Assembly: GCA_049610385.1 (NCBI GenBank)
Contig: JBMYZL010000004.1
Location: forward strand, 1-64,000
Direction of reading: 5' to 3'
Source of the DNA: JBMYZL01 sp049610385
GTDB taxonomy: Bacteria > Bacteroidota > Bacteroidia > Flavobacteriales_D > Sanyastnellaceae
DNA: 64,000 nucleotides
Program-made: the position numbers and the translations under genes
Shown: piece after piece, positions 18,993 through 27,874 of the stretch
Position numbering within the stretch: position 1 is the stretch's first letter
How the letters are laid out: every line of letters starts with the position of its first letter
Notes under the pieces: generated by a model
Database searches by the model: none
Seen by the model: the letters and a program-made list of their open reading frames with translations, nothing else
What the model was told of the DNA's origin: nothing

Positions 18993-20332
18993 GCGGTTCC
19001 TGATTTGAGATGATCAACCAATCTCCAAGGCTCTGGACGACCAAGTGCGTCCCATCTGATTTCGTTCAAATCAGACGATCCTTTCATAGATGATGGAGCG
19101 TCTGTGGGGCGGAACATGCCTTCCTCCCTCCTGCGTTGACGGCCAGATTGGATTTCTGCCTCCAAGTTGGGCCTTCTTTGGTCCCCGCGCATGAAGTCCG
19201 AATTCACTCTCCATTTTTGAAAAAGTGACCAAGCTTCCTCCTCCAAGGCCCGCGTAGCGCTTTCTGCCCATCGGCTCCCATGCAAAGGGTCGAACGTCAA
19301 ATGGAGCCGTGATTCTTCCACCAACAAATGCTGGACATTTCGAGCCCAACGCTTGCCTTCTGGCGATGAAGCCTCAAAAGCATCATGCGGCACGGTTTCA
19401 ATCCCATCTGCTGCACCCAAAACAGCCGCATAAGTGCTGGCCGCATTCCGCAGCATGTTGTCTTCAGGGTTCCAAGATTCATGTCGAATCGCACTGGTTT
19501 TCGCGTCAATCCAAACGGGACAAAAATCCAAATCAACAAAGTCCAACCAACGCGACCACAAACGTCTCAAAGCCCGCAATTTGGCTGCTTCCCACATCAC
19601 TTGTGTTCCTACAGACCAACGCAAAGAGACCCGTTGAACGGGAAGAACTTCCCCTTCGCCATCTGCTGTGGACCGCCGCCATTGGGCATCCAGCCCCACC
19701 AACATCCAAGCGAGCAAAGGAATCGCATCCATGCCTGCTTCGGTCCATGGATAGCCATCGGCACCCCAACTCCGGAAATTTGGCATCGCAGCTTCCCATG
19801 CACGTATGTGACGGGAAAATGCCAATTGGCCCTCCTCACCTTCAAGATTTGAACGCAACACGTCGTATACACAAGAACCACTGAGCGAAATTTCATTCCC
19901 CAATGCTCTTTCTCGCTCACGTTGAATTCGAATCAATGAACGCAAAGTGCCAGATGATTCAGGTCCATCGAAATGAATCGACACCATTTCAGGATACATC
20001 CCATCCAACAGCTTTTGCAAATCCGTTGATGCACAGACTGAATGAGGGATGCGAACCCCTTCAACACCTTGGGTGAGGCCTTGCGAAATTTCATCCGGTG
20101 TGGTCAATGTCTGCTGAATTTGCCAAGGCATGCCCTCCGAACGGGAGGCCATAGCCCGATCAGGAATGCCCGTAGTGCTTGGGACATCAGCCTGCCAAAT
20201 CGCCAATTCAACTCCTTCGAATTCAAACGAATTAGACCCACTTAATTTACTATAATCAAGTGATTTAGCTGCATCTTCCTCCCATTCAGATTGGGATAAA
20301 TGATTGAAACAGTTAGATCGCGGCTCCTCCAT
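18989..20332 (-). CDS. mutA: Methylmalonyl-CoA mutase small subunit
   Basis: 447 residues from the ATG at 20330-20332. The frame is open 16 codons upstream, but a TATTTTCG element ends 5 bases before this ATG, and WEEDAAKSL falls at the position usual for the family. It is shorter than MutB and lacks the cobalamin DxHxxG motif, as expected of the non-catalytic partner in the alpha/beta type. Recognisable mutase stretches include DGYPWTEAGMDAIPLLAWML and DPLHGSRWAES. First gene of the mutA-mutB pair. Confidence 0.9.
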   Translation of the reverse strand: MEEPRSNCFNHLSQSEWEEDAAKSLDYSKLSGSNSFEFEGVELAIWQADVPSTTGIPDRAMASRSEGMPWQIQQTLTTPDEISQGLTQGVEGVRIPHSVCASTDLQKLLDGMYPEMVSIHFDGPESSGTLRSLIRIQRERERALGNEISLSGSCVYDVLRSNLEGEEGQLAFSRHIRAWEAAMPNFRSWGADGYPWTEAGMDAIPLLAWMLVGLDAQWRRSTADGEGEVLPVQRVSLRWSVGTQVMWEAAKLRALRRLWSRWLDFVDLDFCPVWIDAKTSAIRHESWNPEDNMLRNAASTYAAVLGAADGIETVPHDAFEASSPEGKRWARNVQHLLVEESRLHLTFDPLHGSRWAESATRALEEEAWSLFQKWRVNSDFMRGDQRRPNLEAEIQSGRQRRREEGMFRPTDAPSSMKGSSDLNEIRWDALGRPEPWRLVDHLKSGTA

Positions 20333-20337
20333 GATGG

Positions 20338-20345
20338 CGAAAATA
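20338..20345 (-). promoter_or_regulatory. Candidate -7 element of mutA-mutB
   Basis: TATTTTCG on the minus strand ends 5 bases before the mutA ATG. It lies between two candidate starts (20331 and 20361) of the divergent gene. Confidence 0.45.
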
Positions 20346-20360
20346 AACGAACTTCCCTCT

Positions 20361-20705
20361 ATGAGAAGCCCTGAATGCACGTTCGATCAATTTGCCGCGC
20401 TCGATTTGCGTGTGGCGAAGGTCCTGGAAGTCGAATCCTTCCCCGCAGCTCGCAAGCCCGCATATATCTTGCATTTGGATTGTGGAGCTGAATGGGGTGT
20501 CCTCAAGACTTCGGCACAAATCACCGAACGTTACGCACCTGAAGATCTGATCGGCAAGCTCATTGTGGCCATTGTCAACTTTCCTGACAAGCAAATCGGC
20601 CCCGTTCAGTCACAATGTTTGGTGTTGGGTGGTCTTGATGAAAACAATGGTGTGACCCTGCTGATCCCGGATCACGATTGTTCAGCTGGTACCCGAATTG
20701 CCTAA
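20361..20705 (+). CDS. CsaA-like tRNA-binding domain protein
   Basis: 114 residues from the ATG at 20361; an ATG at 20331 would add 10 residues but would put the start inside that of divergent mutA. It is a stand-alone EMAP-II/OB-fold tRNA-binding domain. The CsaA-like pattern is clear: FDQFAALDLRVAKVLEVESFPAARKPAYIL, then GVLKTSAQIT, then LIGKLIVAIVNFPDKQIGPVQSQCLVLGG. The length matches CsaA (~110 residues), reported as a chaperone-like tRNA-binding dimer. It is followed after 29 bases by the GmhB-like gene. Confidence 0.85.
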   Translation: MRSPECTFDQFAALDLRVAKVLEVESFPAARKPAYILHLDCGAEWGVLKTSAQITERYAPEDLIGKLIVAIVNFPDKQIGPVQSQCLVLGGLDENNGVTLLIPDHDCSAGTRIA

Positions 20706-20722
20706 ATACAACGCTGATTTCT

Positions 20723-20730
20723 TAGTTTCG
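20723..20730 (+). promoter_or_regulatory. Candidate -7 element of the GmhB-like gene
   Basis: TAGTTTCG ends 4 bases before the ATG at 20735, in the short gap after the CsaA-like gene. Confidence 0.45.
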
Positions 20731-20734
20731 CGAC

Positions 20735-21223
20735 ATGGGTCGTGCAGCCATTTTTCTGGATCGAGATGGAGTCATCAACCATGACCCTGGAGATTACACC
20801 AAATCTCTGGCTGAATTCACCTTGCTCCCCAACTTCCTCAAAGCACTCAAATCACTGAAAAACAAAGGGTATGAATTTGTTGTGATTACAAATCAGGGGG
20901 GCATTGCAAAAGGGCTTTACGACCACAAAGACGTGATTGAGATTCACAATCATTTGCAAGCGAAATGCACAGCCAATGGAACCCCCCTGTTGGACATCTT
21001 TTACTCTCCTCACCACCCCGACTATGGAAACAGCTTGAGTCGGAAACCCGGCAGCTTGATGATTGAGCGTGCGCTGGCCAAGCATCAACTGGCTGCGGAG
21101 AAATGTTGGATGATTGGCGACAAGTCCCGCGACATTGATGCGGGAAAAGGCGCAGACGTTCGCGGTCTTCAAATTCCTGTCAATGGCGATCTGCTCGCCG
21201 AAACCCGCCATTTGCATGTTTGA
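20735..21223 (+). CDS. gmhB: HAD phosphatase, D-glycero-D-manno-heptose-1,7-bisphosphate 7-phosphatase-like
   Basis: 162 residues. The HAD motifs are intact: DRDGVIN at residues 9-15 (nucleophile and acid/base Asp), VITNQGGIAKG with the motif II Thr, the RKPGSLMIERAL region with the motif III Lys, and MIGDKSRDIDAGKGA (motif IV Asp pair). GmhB removes the 7-phosphate in ADP-heptose synthesis for LPS core. One oddity: the zinc loop that in E. coli GmhB holds Cys-x-His ... Cys-x-Cys reads YSPHHPDYGNSLSRKP here, with Ser at all three Cys positions. A related HisB-N-like histidinol phosphatase role is possible. The next gene overlaps by 8 bases. Confidence 0.8.
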   Translation: MGRAAIFLDRDGVINHDPGDYTKSLAEFTLLPNFLKALKSLKNKGYEFVVITNQGGIAKGLYDHKDVIEIHNHLQAKCTANGTPLLDIFYSPHHPDYGNSLSRKPGSLMIERALAKHQLAAEKCWMIGDKSRDIDAGKGADVRGLQIPVNGDLLAETRHLHV

Positions 21224-22091
21224 GACTTTGCAATTTGGACGGATTGATCGCGAACATTTCGTGGTCAATGGCTCAATGACCCAAGCGAGCATCTTGCCTC
21301 ACACCATTCGAAACAGGGCGTTCAACTATGCAGACGGATTTTTTGAGACCATTCGGATTTCACATGGAAGGCTGCAAAATCTTGAACTGCATTACAGCCG
21401 CATCTCTGACAGCTTTGAGGGTCACAAAATGAATGTTCCTCAGAACTTCAACTCCATTTCTTTTGAGGCTAGCCTCACAGAGTTGATTCAGAAGAAAAAC
21501 ATTCAACAAGGTGGTCGTGTGCGAGTGACATTTTTCAGGGATGGTGGTGGGCGTTACACACCGACATCAAACGATGTTTGGTGGGTAGCAGAGGCTGAAT
21601 CCATCGATGCCAATGAATTCCAATTGAATGAGGAAGGTTTGGTGGTGGACATTTATCCTGAAATGAAGAAAACAAGGACCCCACTTGCCAACTTCAAAAA
21701 CCTCGCCGCTCAGATTTATGTCCATTCCGGCATCTGGGCCCGCGAACAAGAGTTGTCCGAGGCGCTGATTTCCAATGAACGCAACCACATCATTGAGTCC
21801 ACCAAATCCAACCTTTTTCTGGTTTCGAACCGGGTGTTGTATACCCCTGGGCTTGATGGTGGCCCGGTAGGTGGCATCATGCGTGCCGCTGTCATCCAAG
21901 TCGCTTTGAGTCACGGCTACAAGGTGTACGAATGTGATTTGACACCGCAAGAACTGCTCAGAGCAGATGAAATGTTCTTGACCAATGCCATTCGCGGCAT
22001 CCAATGGGTCACAGCTTACCGCACCAAACGATATTTTTCTTCAACGGCCAAGGAATTGGTCGAACTGTTGAATCAAGCGCTGGTCCGATAA
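21216..22091 (+). CDS. Class IV PLP aminotransferase (branched-chain aminotransferase / aminodeoxychorismate lyase fold)
   Basis: 291 residues from the ATG at 21216, which overlaps the stop of the preceding gene; the open frame upstream lies inside that gene. Fold-type IV features are NRAFNYADGFFETIR near residue 30, an NFKNLAAQIYV segment with the expected PLP lysine, ESTKSNLFLV, and the C-terminal LFLTNAIRGIQWV. The family includes IlvE, D-amino-acid aminotransferase and PabC, and sequence alone does not separate them here. With folP elsewhere in the window a PabC role is possible, but the distance gives little support. Confidence 0.85.
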   Translation: MFETLQFGRIDREHFVVNGSMTQASILPHTIRNRAFNYADGFFETIRISHGRLQNLELHYSRISDSFEGHKMNVPQNFNSISFEASLTELIQKKNIQQGGRVRVTFFRDGGGRYTPTSNDVWWVAEAESIDANEFQLNEEGLVVDIYPEMKKTRTPLANFKNLAAQIYVHSGIWAREQELSEALISNERNHIIESTKSNLFLVSNRVLYTPGLDGGPVGGIMRAAVIQVALSHGYKVYECDLTPQELLRADEMFLTNAIRGIQWVTAYRTKRYFSSTAKELVELLNQALVR

Positions 22092-22107
22092 ATGGCCAAC
22101 GGATGAC

Positions 22108-23073
22108 TCATCGGAGGCGTGGATCCAACCTGGCATACACCCACTCCATGCCCAAATTGACCAAGACAAAAACTGTTGCCACCACGGCAACACAACCCAT
22201 GACCATGGGCAAATCTCCAGATTCAAGTGAATTGAACATCAGCAAGCCCATTCCCTGCCAACCAAACACGAATTCAACAAAAACAGCTCCTGCGAGCAAG
22301 GTGGCCAACCACCCAGATGCAGAGGTCAAAACAGGATTCAGCGCATTGCGCAGGACGTGAGAACATGCCAGCTTCCAATTGGATAAACCCTTGGAACGAG
22401 CCGTTCGTATGTAGGATTGTGCCAAGACTTCCAAAGCTGCATTTCGCGTCAATTGAATCACCACGGACAAGGGGCGAATGCCCAATGTAAGCATAGGCAA
22501 AATGGCATTTTTCAGCGCAAGTCGAGGACCAAAAAAAGGATCGACCTCCTTCCATCCTCCCGTCATGGGGAGTCCAGTGTAGGCATGGAGCATGTGGCCA
22601 AAGAACCATGCCACCAATATCGCCATGACAAAAGAAGGCGCACTCATCCCCAAAGCCGCCAATCCAAGCACCCACCTCCCAATGGCATGATCTCCTGTGA
22701 ACGCCAAAATCATCCCCACAGCGATGCCCAAAACGAGTGCCAGAATCATGGCCCCAACGGCCAAAACGAGGGTAGGTCCCATTGCTTGAACAATGGCCAT
22801 TTCAACCGGGCGATCAGAAAGATATGAACGCCCCAGGCTTGGCCATTTCAGACCGGTCGTGCCCACAGGGCTTAAATCATACATGAATCGCATGTAACGC
22901 TTTCCCAGGGGCTGGTCCAAACCATGTTTGGCTCGGAAAGCTTCAACCACTTCCTCGCGCTCATTTTGTCCAGCGATTTGCCTTGCCGGATCTGGCACCA
23001 TGGAAAATAAGAAGAACACCAGGGTGAGTGCCCCCCACAATACACCACAACCATGAAGGAATGGACGCCACAT
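22108..23073 (-). CDS. ABC transporter permease, DppB/OppB family
   Basis: 321 residues, about six membrane segments. The N-terminal signature of peptide/nickel permeases is present (LTLVFFLFSMVPDPARQIAG, then HGLDQPLGKRYMRF). The EAA loop that contacts the ATPase is RTARSKGLSNWKLACSHVLRNAL near residue 230. It uses ATP to import peptides or similar solutes together with DppC, two ATPases and a binding protein, none of which is in the window. The start overlaps the stop of the DoxX-type gene by one base, so it is third in the DUF1599-DoxX-permease run. Confidence 0.88.
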   Translation of the reverse strand: MWRPFLHGCGVLWGALTLVFFLFSMVPDPARQIAGQNEREEVVEAFRAKHGLDQPLGKRYMRFMYDLSPVGTTGLKWPSLGRSYLSDRPVEMAIVQAMGPTLVLAVGAMILALVLGIAVGMILAFTGDHAIGRWVLGLAALGMSAPSFVMAILVAWFFGHMLHAYTGLPMTGGWKEVDPFFGPRLALKNAILPMLTLGIRPLSVVIQLTRNAALEVLAQSYIRTARSKGLSNWKLACSHVLRNALNPVLTSASGWLATLLAGAVFVEFVFGWQGMGLLMFNSLESGDLPMVMGCVAVVATVFVLVNLGMEWVYARLDPRLR

Positions 23074-24434
23074 CAGCGCGCTTCGATGTCTTCAATGGAT
23101 GTTGGGAAATCACGCCATGCCCATTTCTGCAGCACCACGCCTTCTTTGAGCAAAACCAAGCCCGGATTGGAACGAACGACTATTTTCAATTCCGTCTGAT
23201 CACAAGTGTAAAATGGATAGGGCACAGCATGCATTTTTTTGTAATCACGCCCACCCTCTGCCGTGGCATTCGTCAACCCCATCATGGTCCACCCCGCCTC
23301 CTTTGCGGATTTGGACAAGGCATTCAATTCGGCTTGGGCTTTTCCAGCACTGGCTTCCAAATCTTTGGAAATGTGAAGCAACAAATATCCGGGTTGATTC
23401 AACATTTCCTGTGTCAAATCATTTCCATCTGCGTCAATGACCTGAAAATCCATGATCGGCGGCTCATAACCTTCAGAGACCTTCACCTCTGGCCCATCGA
23501 AAGACACCTTCTCATAAGTCGTTTTGAACCAATCTTCCTTGTAAATCCTCAGCCAATCTGAACTCAAGACAACTGTGTCTTGGCCTGTCTGCATGTTCCT
23601 GAAGGTATACTCTGTCGCAAACTTTGGGGGTTCCAATCCCAATTCTGTTGCACTTTTCATGTTTTCGGGTATCGATTTGCCCACGGCATATGGTCGATAA
23701 TCCCGGCTGGGCAAATGGGTCAGTGTCCAATATTGAAATCCGCTTGCGACGAGAAGGACTCCGAGGGCCATCACCCACTCCTTTCCCGCTCCAGAATAGC
23801 GGGTCTTGATTCCCTCTGCCACTGCGAAAGACATGGCTGCAAACAATACTGGAAACAACCAGTCAACCATGATTTCGCTGAAGAGATAAATCAGAACAAG
23901 GCTCGAAGACAATAAAATCATTCCAGTTCGCTTGTCATTCAATTCAATGCGGTTGCTGAATGCACCAATGATCATGGGAATGGACAAGACAGACAACACC
24001 ACATCTTTCATGAAACTCTCCCAGGGTGTCAAAGGGATGGCATTGCCAAAGCAACCACAAGCCAAGACACACTGATTGGGGATTTCCACCAAGGCACCAG
24101 TCGCATCTTCAATCATTTTAAAACCAAAGGGATCGCAAGTGGAAGTGTACCACGTCAACCAGGTGAAAAACGCCATGATCACGGCCGTCAAAGAAGCCGT
24201 TAGTTTGGGCAGGGCGCCCAAAAGCATCGCCACCCCCAACAAAATTTCTCCAATGCAAACAAAAATCCCGATTTCGAGGGCGAAATCTGTGAATGCGGTC
24301 AAATTCAGCGCTCCGGGTTCAAAATACTCTTCCAATTTGTACATGAATCCCACCGCATCATTGGCCTTGATCAAACCAGAAACGATGAACAATGAACCCA
24401 CCAAGGTTCGAGAAATCCAAATCAAATAACGCAT
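23073..24434 (-). CDS. DoxX-type membrane protein with C-terminal thioredoxin-like domain (BT_3928 family)
   Basis: 453 residues. Residues 1-~160 form a DoxX-like four-helix membrane domain (SRTLVGSLFIVSGLIKANDAVGF; GEILLGVAMLLGALPKL; CGCFGNAIPLTPWESFMKDV), followed by two or three more hydrophobic segments. The C-terminal ~150 residues look periplasmic and thioredoxin-like but show no CxxC. The combination matches the BT_3928 family of Bacteroidota, commonly next to DUF1599 as here. A redox or respiration-related role is usually supposed but not proven. Confidence 0.88.
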   Translation of the reverse strand: MRYLIWISRTLVGSLFIVSGLIKANDAVGFMYKLEEYFEPGALNLTAFTDFALEIGIFVCIGEILLGVAMLLGALPKLTASLTAVIMAFFTWLTWYTSTCDPFGFKMIEDATGALVEIPNQCVLACGCFGNAIPLTPWESFMKDVVLSVLSIPMIIGAFSNRIELNDKRTGMILLSSSLVLIYLFSEIMVDWLFPVLFAAMSFAVAEGIKTRYSGAGKEWVMALGVLLVASGFQYWTLTHLPSRDYRPYAVGKSIPENMKSATELGLEPPKFATEYTFRNMQTGQDTVVLSSDWLRIYKEDWFKTTYEKVSFDGPEVKVSEGYEPPIMDFQVIDADGNDLTQEMLNQPGYLLLHISKDLEASAGKAQAELNALSKSAKEAGWTMMGLTNATAEGGRDYKKMHAVPYPFYTCDQTELKIVVRSNPGLVLLKEGVVLQKWAWRDFPTSIEDIEAR

Positions 24435-24461
24435 GCGTGAAAATTACGACAACACCCGCAT

Positions 24462-25046
24462 TCAACAGATGTTCTCACCTCCTTCTCCCATCAGAATAAG
24501 TGCAAAAATGGCGTAGTTGGCCATGTCCATGTAATTCGCCTCAACCCCCTCTGACACCAGCGTTTGTCCCGCATTGTCCTCAATTTGTTTCACCCGCAAT
24601 ACCTTCATCAAAATCAGGTCATCCAAAGAAGACACCCGCATGTCGCGCCATGCCTCTCCGTAATCGTGATTTTTGCGCACCATCAAGTCACGAACTTCCT
24701 GCACGGCGTCATCATAAAGTCCCAAGGCCTCTTCCAGCCCCAGTTCCAACGGAGCTCCTGGCTCCAATCGACATTGAATGATGGCCATCAGGCTGTAATT
24801 GAGGATGCCGATGAATTCTGGCTCAATGCCTTCATCAACCTGCGGGCTTCCTGTTTCTTGAAGCGTGCGGATTCGATTCGCTTTGATGAAAATTTGATCT
24901 GTCAAAGACTGGGGCCTCAAAATCCGCCACGCCGTCCCATAATCCGCTGCTTTTTTGGCAAACAACGCTCTGCATTTGCGCACAACTTGATCATATTCGG
25001 CCAAGGTCATTTGCATTCCATCAAGTTCTGTCATCGCGTCTGCCAT
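24462..25046 (-). CDS. DUF1599 domain protein (two tandem copies)
   Basis: 194 residues. Two copies of the same ~85-residue helical unit are visible: YDQVVRKCRALFAKKAADYG.AWRI (residues ~19-42) and YDDAVQEVRDLMVRKNHDYG.AWRD (~109-132). Each ends in an Arg-rich I..K..R...L/I segment. The family is conserved in Bacteroidota and of unknown function; the K..DYG.AWR core resembles all-alpha NTP-pyrophosphatase-like proteins, which is only a suggestion. It is first of a three-gene run and divergent from folP. Confidence 0.88.
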   Translation of the reverse strand: MADAMTELDGMQMTLAEYDQVVRKCRALFAKKAADYGTAWRILRPQSLTDQIFIKANRIRTLQETGSPQVDEGIEPEFIGILNYSLMAIIQCRLEPGAPLELGLEEALGLYDDAVQEVRDLMVRKNHDYGEAWRDMRVSSLDDLILMKVLRVKQIEDNAGQTLVSEGVEANYMDMANYAIFALILMGEGGENIC

Positions 25047-25062
25047 CGCTATCTTGTACCCG

Positions 25063-25070
25063 CAAAGTTA
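25063..25070 (-). promoter_or_regulatory. Candidate -7 element of the DUF1599-DoxX-permease operon
   Basis: TAACTTTG on the minus strand is an exact TAnnTTTG match, 16 bases before the ATG at 25046, in the 31-base gap to divergent folP. Confidence 0.55.
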
Positions 25071-25077
25071 AGCCGCG

Positions 25078-25953
25078 ATGCCGACTTCCTCTTCATTGTT
25101 GACCCTGCGCTTTGATGGCACATTGATGCCCTTGGATTCACCTCGAATCATGGGCATCGTCAATTGCACACCTGACTCATTTTATGATGGTGGCCGTCAC
25201 GGAAGCGATTCAAGCCAAATTCAACATGCCTTGCGACTTCTGCAGCAAGGAGCAGATATCATCGACATCGGCGGGGCCTCCACCCGGCCTGGTGCAACAC
25301 CGATTTCACCTGAAGAAGAGTGGTCCCGATTGAAACCGGTATTGCAAGGAATCCGCGCACGGGCGCCGCACGCCATCGTATCCATTGACACATTTCATGC
25401 ACGAGTCGCCGAACAGGCACTGGCTGCCGGAGCACACATGATCAATGATGTCACAGGAGGTTCTGATCCTGAGATGTGGCCCGTGGTGGCCAGATTCAAC
25501 GTTCCTTACGTCATCATGCACATCCAAGGCACCCCAGCAACCATGCAAAACGCTCCGTCATATCCTGATGGTGTGGTCTTCGAAGTTTATCGCTCACTTC
25601 TGCACAAAATCGAGAATGCCCGAGAAGCAGGTGTCGGGGATGTGGTTGCTGATGTTGGTTTTGGATTTGGCAAGACCTTGGAACAAAATTTCTCCCTCCT
25701 GCATGATTTACAAGCTTTTCACGAGTTGAAAGTGCCCTTGCTCGTCGGCGTGAGTCGCAAATCCATGGTTTACAAAGCCCTCAAGACCACGCCAGAGGAT
25801 GCCCTCAATGGAACCACAGCTCTGCACGCCTGGGCTTTGGATCGCGGTGCACACATCTTGCGCGTTCACGATGTGAAAGAGGCGGCAGAAGCCATTGCTC
25901 TCCACCGTCTCTTAAACAACAACAATTGGGTTGAGGATCCAACTTCCCACTAG
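25078..25953 (+). CDS. folP: Dihydropteroate synthase
   Basis: 291 residues. FolP condenses p-aminobenzoate with the pterin pyrophosphate in folate synthesis and is the sulfonamide target. Signatures are MGIVNCTPDSFYDGG (residues 25-39), DIIDIGGASTRPGA, SIDTFHARVAEQAL, INDVTGG, DVGFGFGKTLEQN, LLVGVSRKSM and the final RVHDVKEAAEA. The length is normal. It is divergent from the DUF1599 operon, and its stop overlaps that of the convergent surface protein by 4 bases. The folate genes fmt and folD are elsewhere in the window. Confidence 0.96.
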   Translation: MPTSSSLLTLRFDGTLMPLDSPRIMGIVNCTPDSFYDGGRHGSDSSQIQHALRLLQQGADIIDIGGASTRPGATPISPEEEWSRLKPVLQGIRARAPHAIVSIDTFHARVAEQALAAGAHMINDVTGGSDPEMWPVVARFNVPYVIMHIQGTPATMQNAPSYPDGVVFEVYRSLLHKIENAREAGVGDVVADVGFGFGKTLEQNFSLLHDLQAFHELKVPLLVGVSRKSMVYKALKTTPEDALNGTTALHAWALDRGAHILRVHDVKEAAEAIALHRLLNNNNWVEDPTSH

Positions 25954-27872
25954 CGCTGAATCACCAGTCTTGCAGATTGTCCTGAGGATGTGGTGACGAC
26001 ATACACCCCAGGTTCCACATCCGAAACATCCACATTCAAGGCAGCACCACTTGGGATGGGCAGAGCATCCCAGCGCTTGGCTATCCGGCCCATGGCATCC
26101 CAAATGACCACACCCGAAACCCTTCCACTGCCCTCGAAACGCAATTGAATCTCTTCAGCCGCAGGGTTGGGCTGAATCAAAAGTTCACCCAAGGCCTGAC
26201 CCGCGTCCACCGGAGACGATACAGAATTGGTTTCATTCAAGATTTCCTCATCCGGACGCACCATAAAGAAGTGGGTGAATGTGCTGATGGCCACATTTCC
26301 ACTGGGAAAATATGGGTAATTGCTCCAAGTACCATCGAATACCGCGCCGTCGGATTCCGGGTTCGTATCGAAATAGCCAACTTCTTCCAATGTCCCTGAC
26401 GCCGATTGATCCAAATTGAGAATTCTCAAGCCGCTGAGATAATTGGACTGGTACAAATGAGAACCCACCACATACATGTTGTGGTCAATTGCGGTGGTGG
26501 GAGATGTGAAATACCCCAACACCAAGGGGTTGTCCAAATCCGCTATATCCAAAATGTATGTGCGCGTGTTGTTCCCAAAATTCTCCTCATCCAATTCATC
26601 ATTCAGAAAAGCAAAACGCTGATTCTCACTAAGCCAACCTTGATGGGTATAACCCAATTGGTCATATGTCAAATTCGAGATCAGTTGGATATCTGATTTG
26701 TCCTCGGCATTGACGATGGCAAACCCACTGTAACCATTGAAACAAAACACGATTTCCTTCCCAGCATAGTCGGCATCCGGTCCATTGTAAACCACCGCTT
26801 GGGCATCGTGGGTATAAGCGCCTTCATAGGACCCCACCAACTGGGGATTCAATGGATCTTGAATGTTCACTACGTGAAGCCCACCATTGAATGTATTCGT
26901 GCCCACTGCATAGGCATATCCGGTTTCTTCATTGATGACAATGTTGTGGGCATTGCCAAACTGACCATAAACCATAGCTGCTTCCACCGGACTCTGGGCA
27001 TCGGTTGGCAAAGCTGCAACATCTAACAAATCCACTACCTGCATCCCATGACCCCCAGCTTCCGAAACAATGAAAGCATGGTTGTTATAAACCTTGACAT
27101 CTCGCCACAGACTGGAGGTTGAAGCCGTCGGAAGTTCACCGAAATATTGAATGTTCGTGGCATCGGTGACGTCCAAGAACGCAGTTCCGTTCGACTTCGC
27201 AAAAATGGCAATTTCCCGACCTGTTCCCGGTTCAACCCACCCCCAACAATCATTTCCATTCGCCCCTCCTCCGAGGGCATTGAGGTCTTCAACATCCATC
27301 AATTCCACATGGTCACAGGGGTACCCTCCTGAATTGACTGTCGCTGGGGCCGGTCCGATGTTCCAATCGTAGAAAAAATAATAATAGGAAAACTCATTTT
27401 CCCCATTGATACTTGAACCTGTGATGCTCGCATAGTTTCCAATGGCATACGGATAGTTCAATGTGGCATTTAGGTCATCTCTCCACAATTGTGGATTCTG
27501 GGCCAAACAAGAGAGACCATAGCCTGAACCTGGACTCAATGTCCACCCAAGTTCAACAACACTTTCTCCATCAGGAATGGAAAAAACTTCTGCTTGCAAG
27601 ATGTCTCCCTCAGGATTCAGCAGCGCAATTGCGCGTTGGTCCTCTCCATTGGCAAAGACCCGCACAGAATTCAGGACACACGGTTCGTACACCTCAAACT
27701 TCAGGTGATAATTGCTGTTATCATGGAATTGGCCCGATTGGGTGGCCGTGGGTCCGCCACTCGCGGGCGCACCGCCACCTCCTGAGAGTTCACAAGGGAA
27801 TTGACCCCAGCCTTCGCCAAGCCAGAATACCAATGCGACCATAAGCCCGACGGTTGATTTCAATTTTTGCAT
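25950..27872 (-). CDS. Choice-of-anchor B family secreted protein with T9SS type A sorting domain
   Basis: 640 residues from the ATG at 27870-27872, which begins a signal peptide (MQKLKSTVGLMVALVFWLGEGWG); an in-frame start at 27917 is less likely. Residues ~30-170 resemble a jelly-roll. Then comes the choice-of-anchor B beta-propeller-like region with repeated (A/F)(I/L)(V/D)V.(D/E)..N phrases, SSLWRDVKVYNNHAFIVSE, FGNAHNIVINEETGYAYAVG and TAIDHNMYVVGSHLYQSNY. It ends in a sorting domain (LIQPNPAAEEIQLRFEG ... EPGVYVVTTSSGQSARLVIQR). Exported by the T9SS; function unknown. It follows the M49 peptidase gene and a possible small gene on the same strand. Confidence 0.92.
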   Translation of the reverse strand: MQKLKSTVGLMVALVFWLGEGWGQFPCELSGGGGAPASGGPTATQSGQFHDNSNYHLKFEVYEPCVLNSVRVFANGEDQRAIALLNPEGDILQAEVFSIPDGESVVELGWTLSPGSGYGLSCLAQNPQLWRDDLNATLNYPYAIGNYASITGSSINGENEFSYYYFFYDWNIGPAPATVNSGGYPCDHVELMDVEDLNALGGGANGNDCWGWVEPGTGREIAIFAKSNGTAFLDVTDATNIQYFGELPTASTSSLWRDVKVYNNHAFIVSEAGGHGMQVVDLLDVAALPTDAQSPVEAAMVYGQFGNAHNIVINEETGYAYAVGTNTFNGGLHVVNIQDPLNPQLVGSYEGAYTHDAQAVVYNGPDADYAGKEIVFCFNGYSGFAIVNAEDKSDIQLISNLTYDQLGYTHQGWLSENQRFAFLNDELDEENFGNNTRTYILDIADLDNPLVLGYFTSPTTAIDHNMYVVGSHLYQSNYLSGLRILNLDQSASGTLEEVGYFDTNPESDGAVFDGTWSNYPYFPSGNVAISTFTHFFMVRPDEEILNETNSVSSPVDAGQALGELLIQPNPAAEEIQLRFEGSGRVSGVVIWDAMGRIAKRWDALPIPSGAALNVDVSDVEPGVYVVTTSSGQSARLVIQR

Positions 27873-27874
27873 GT

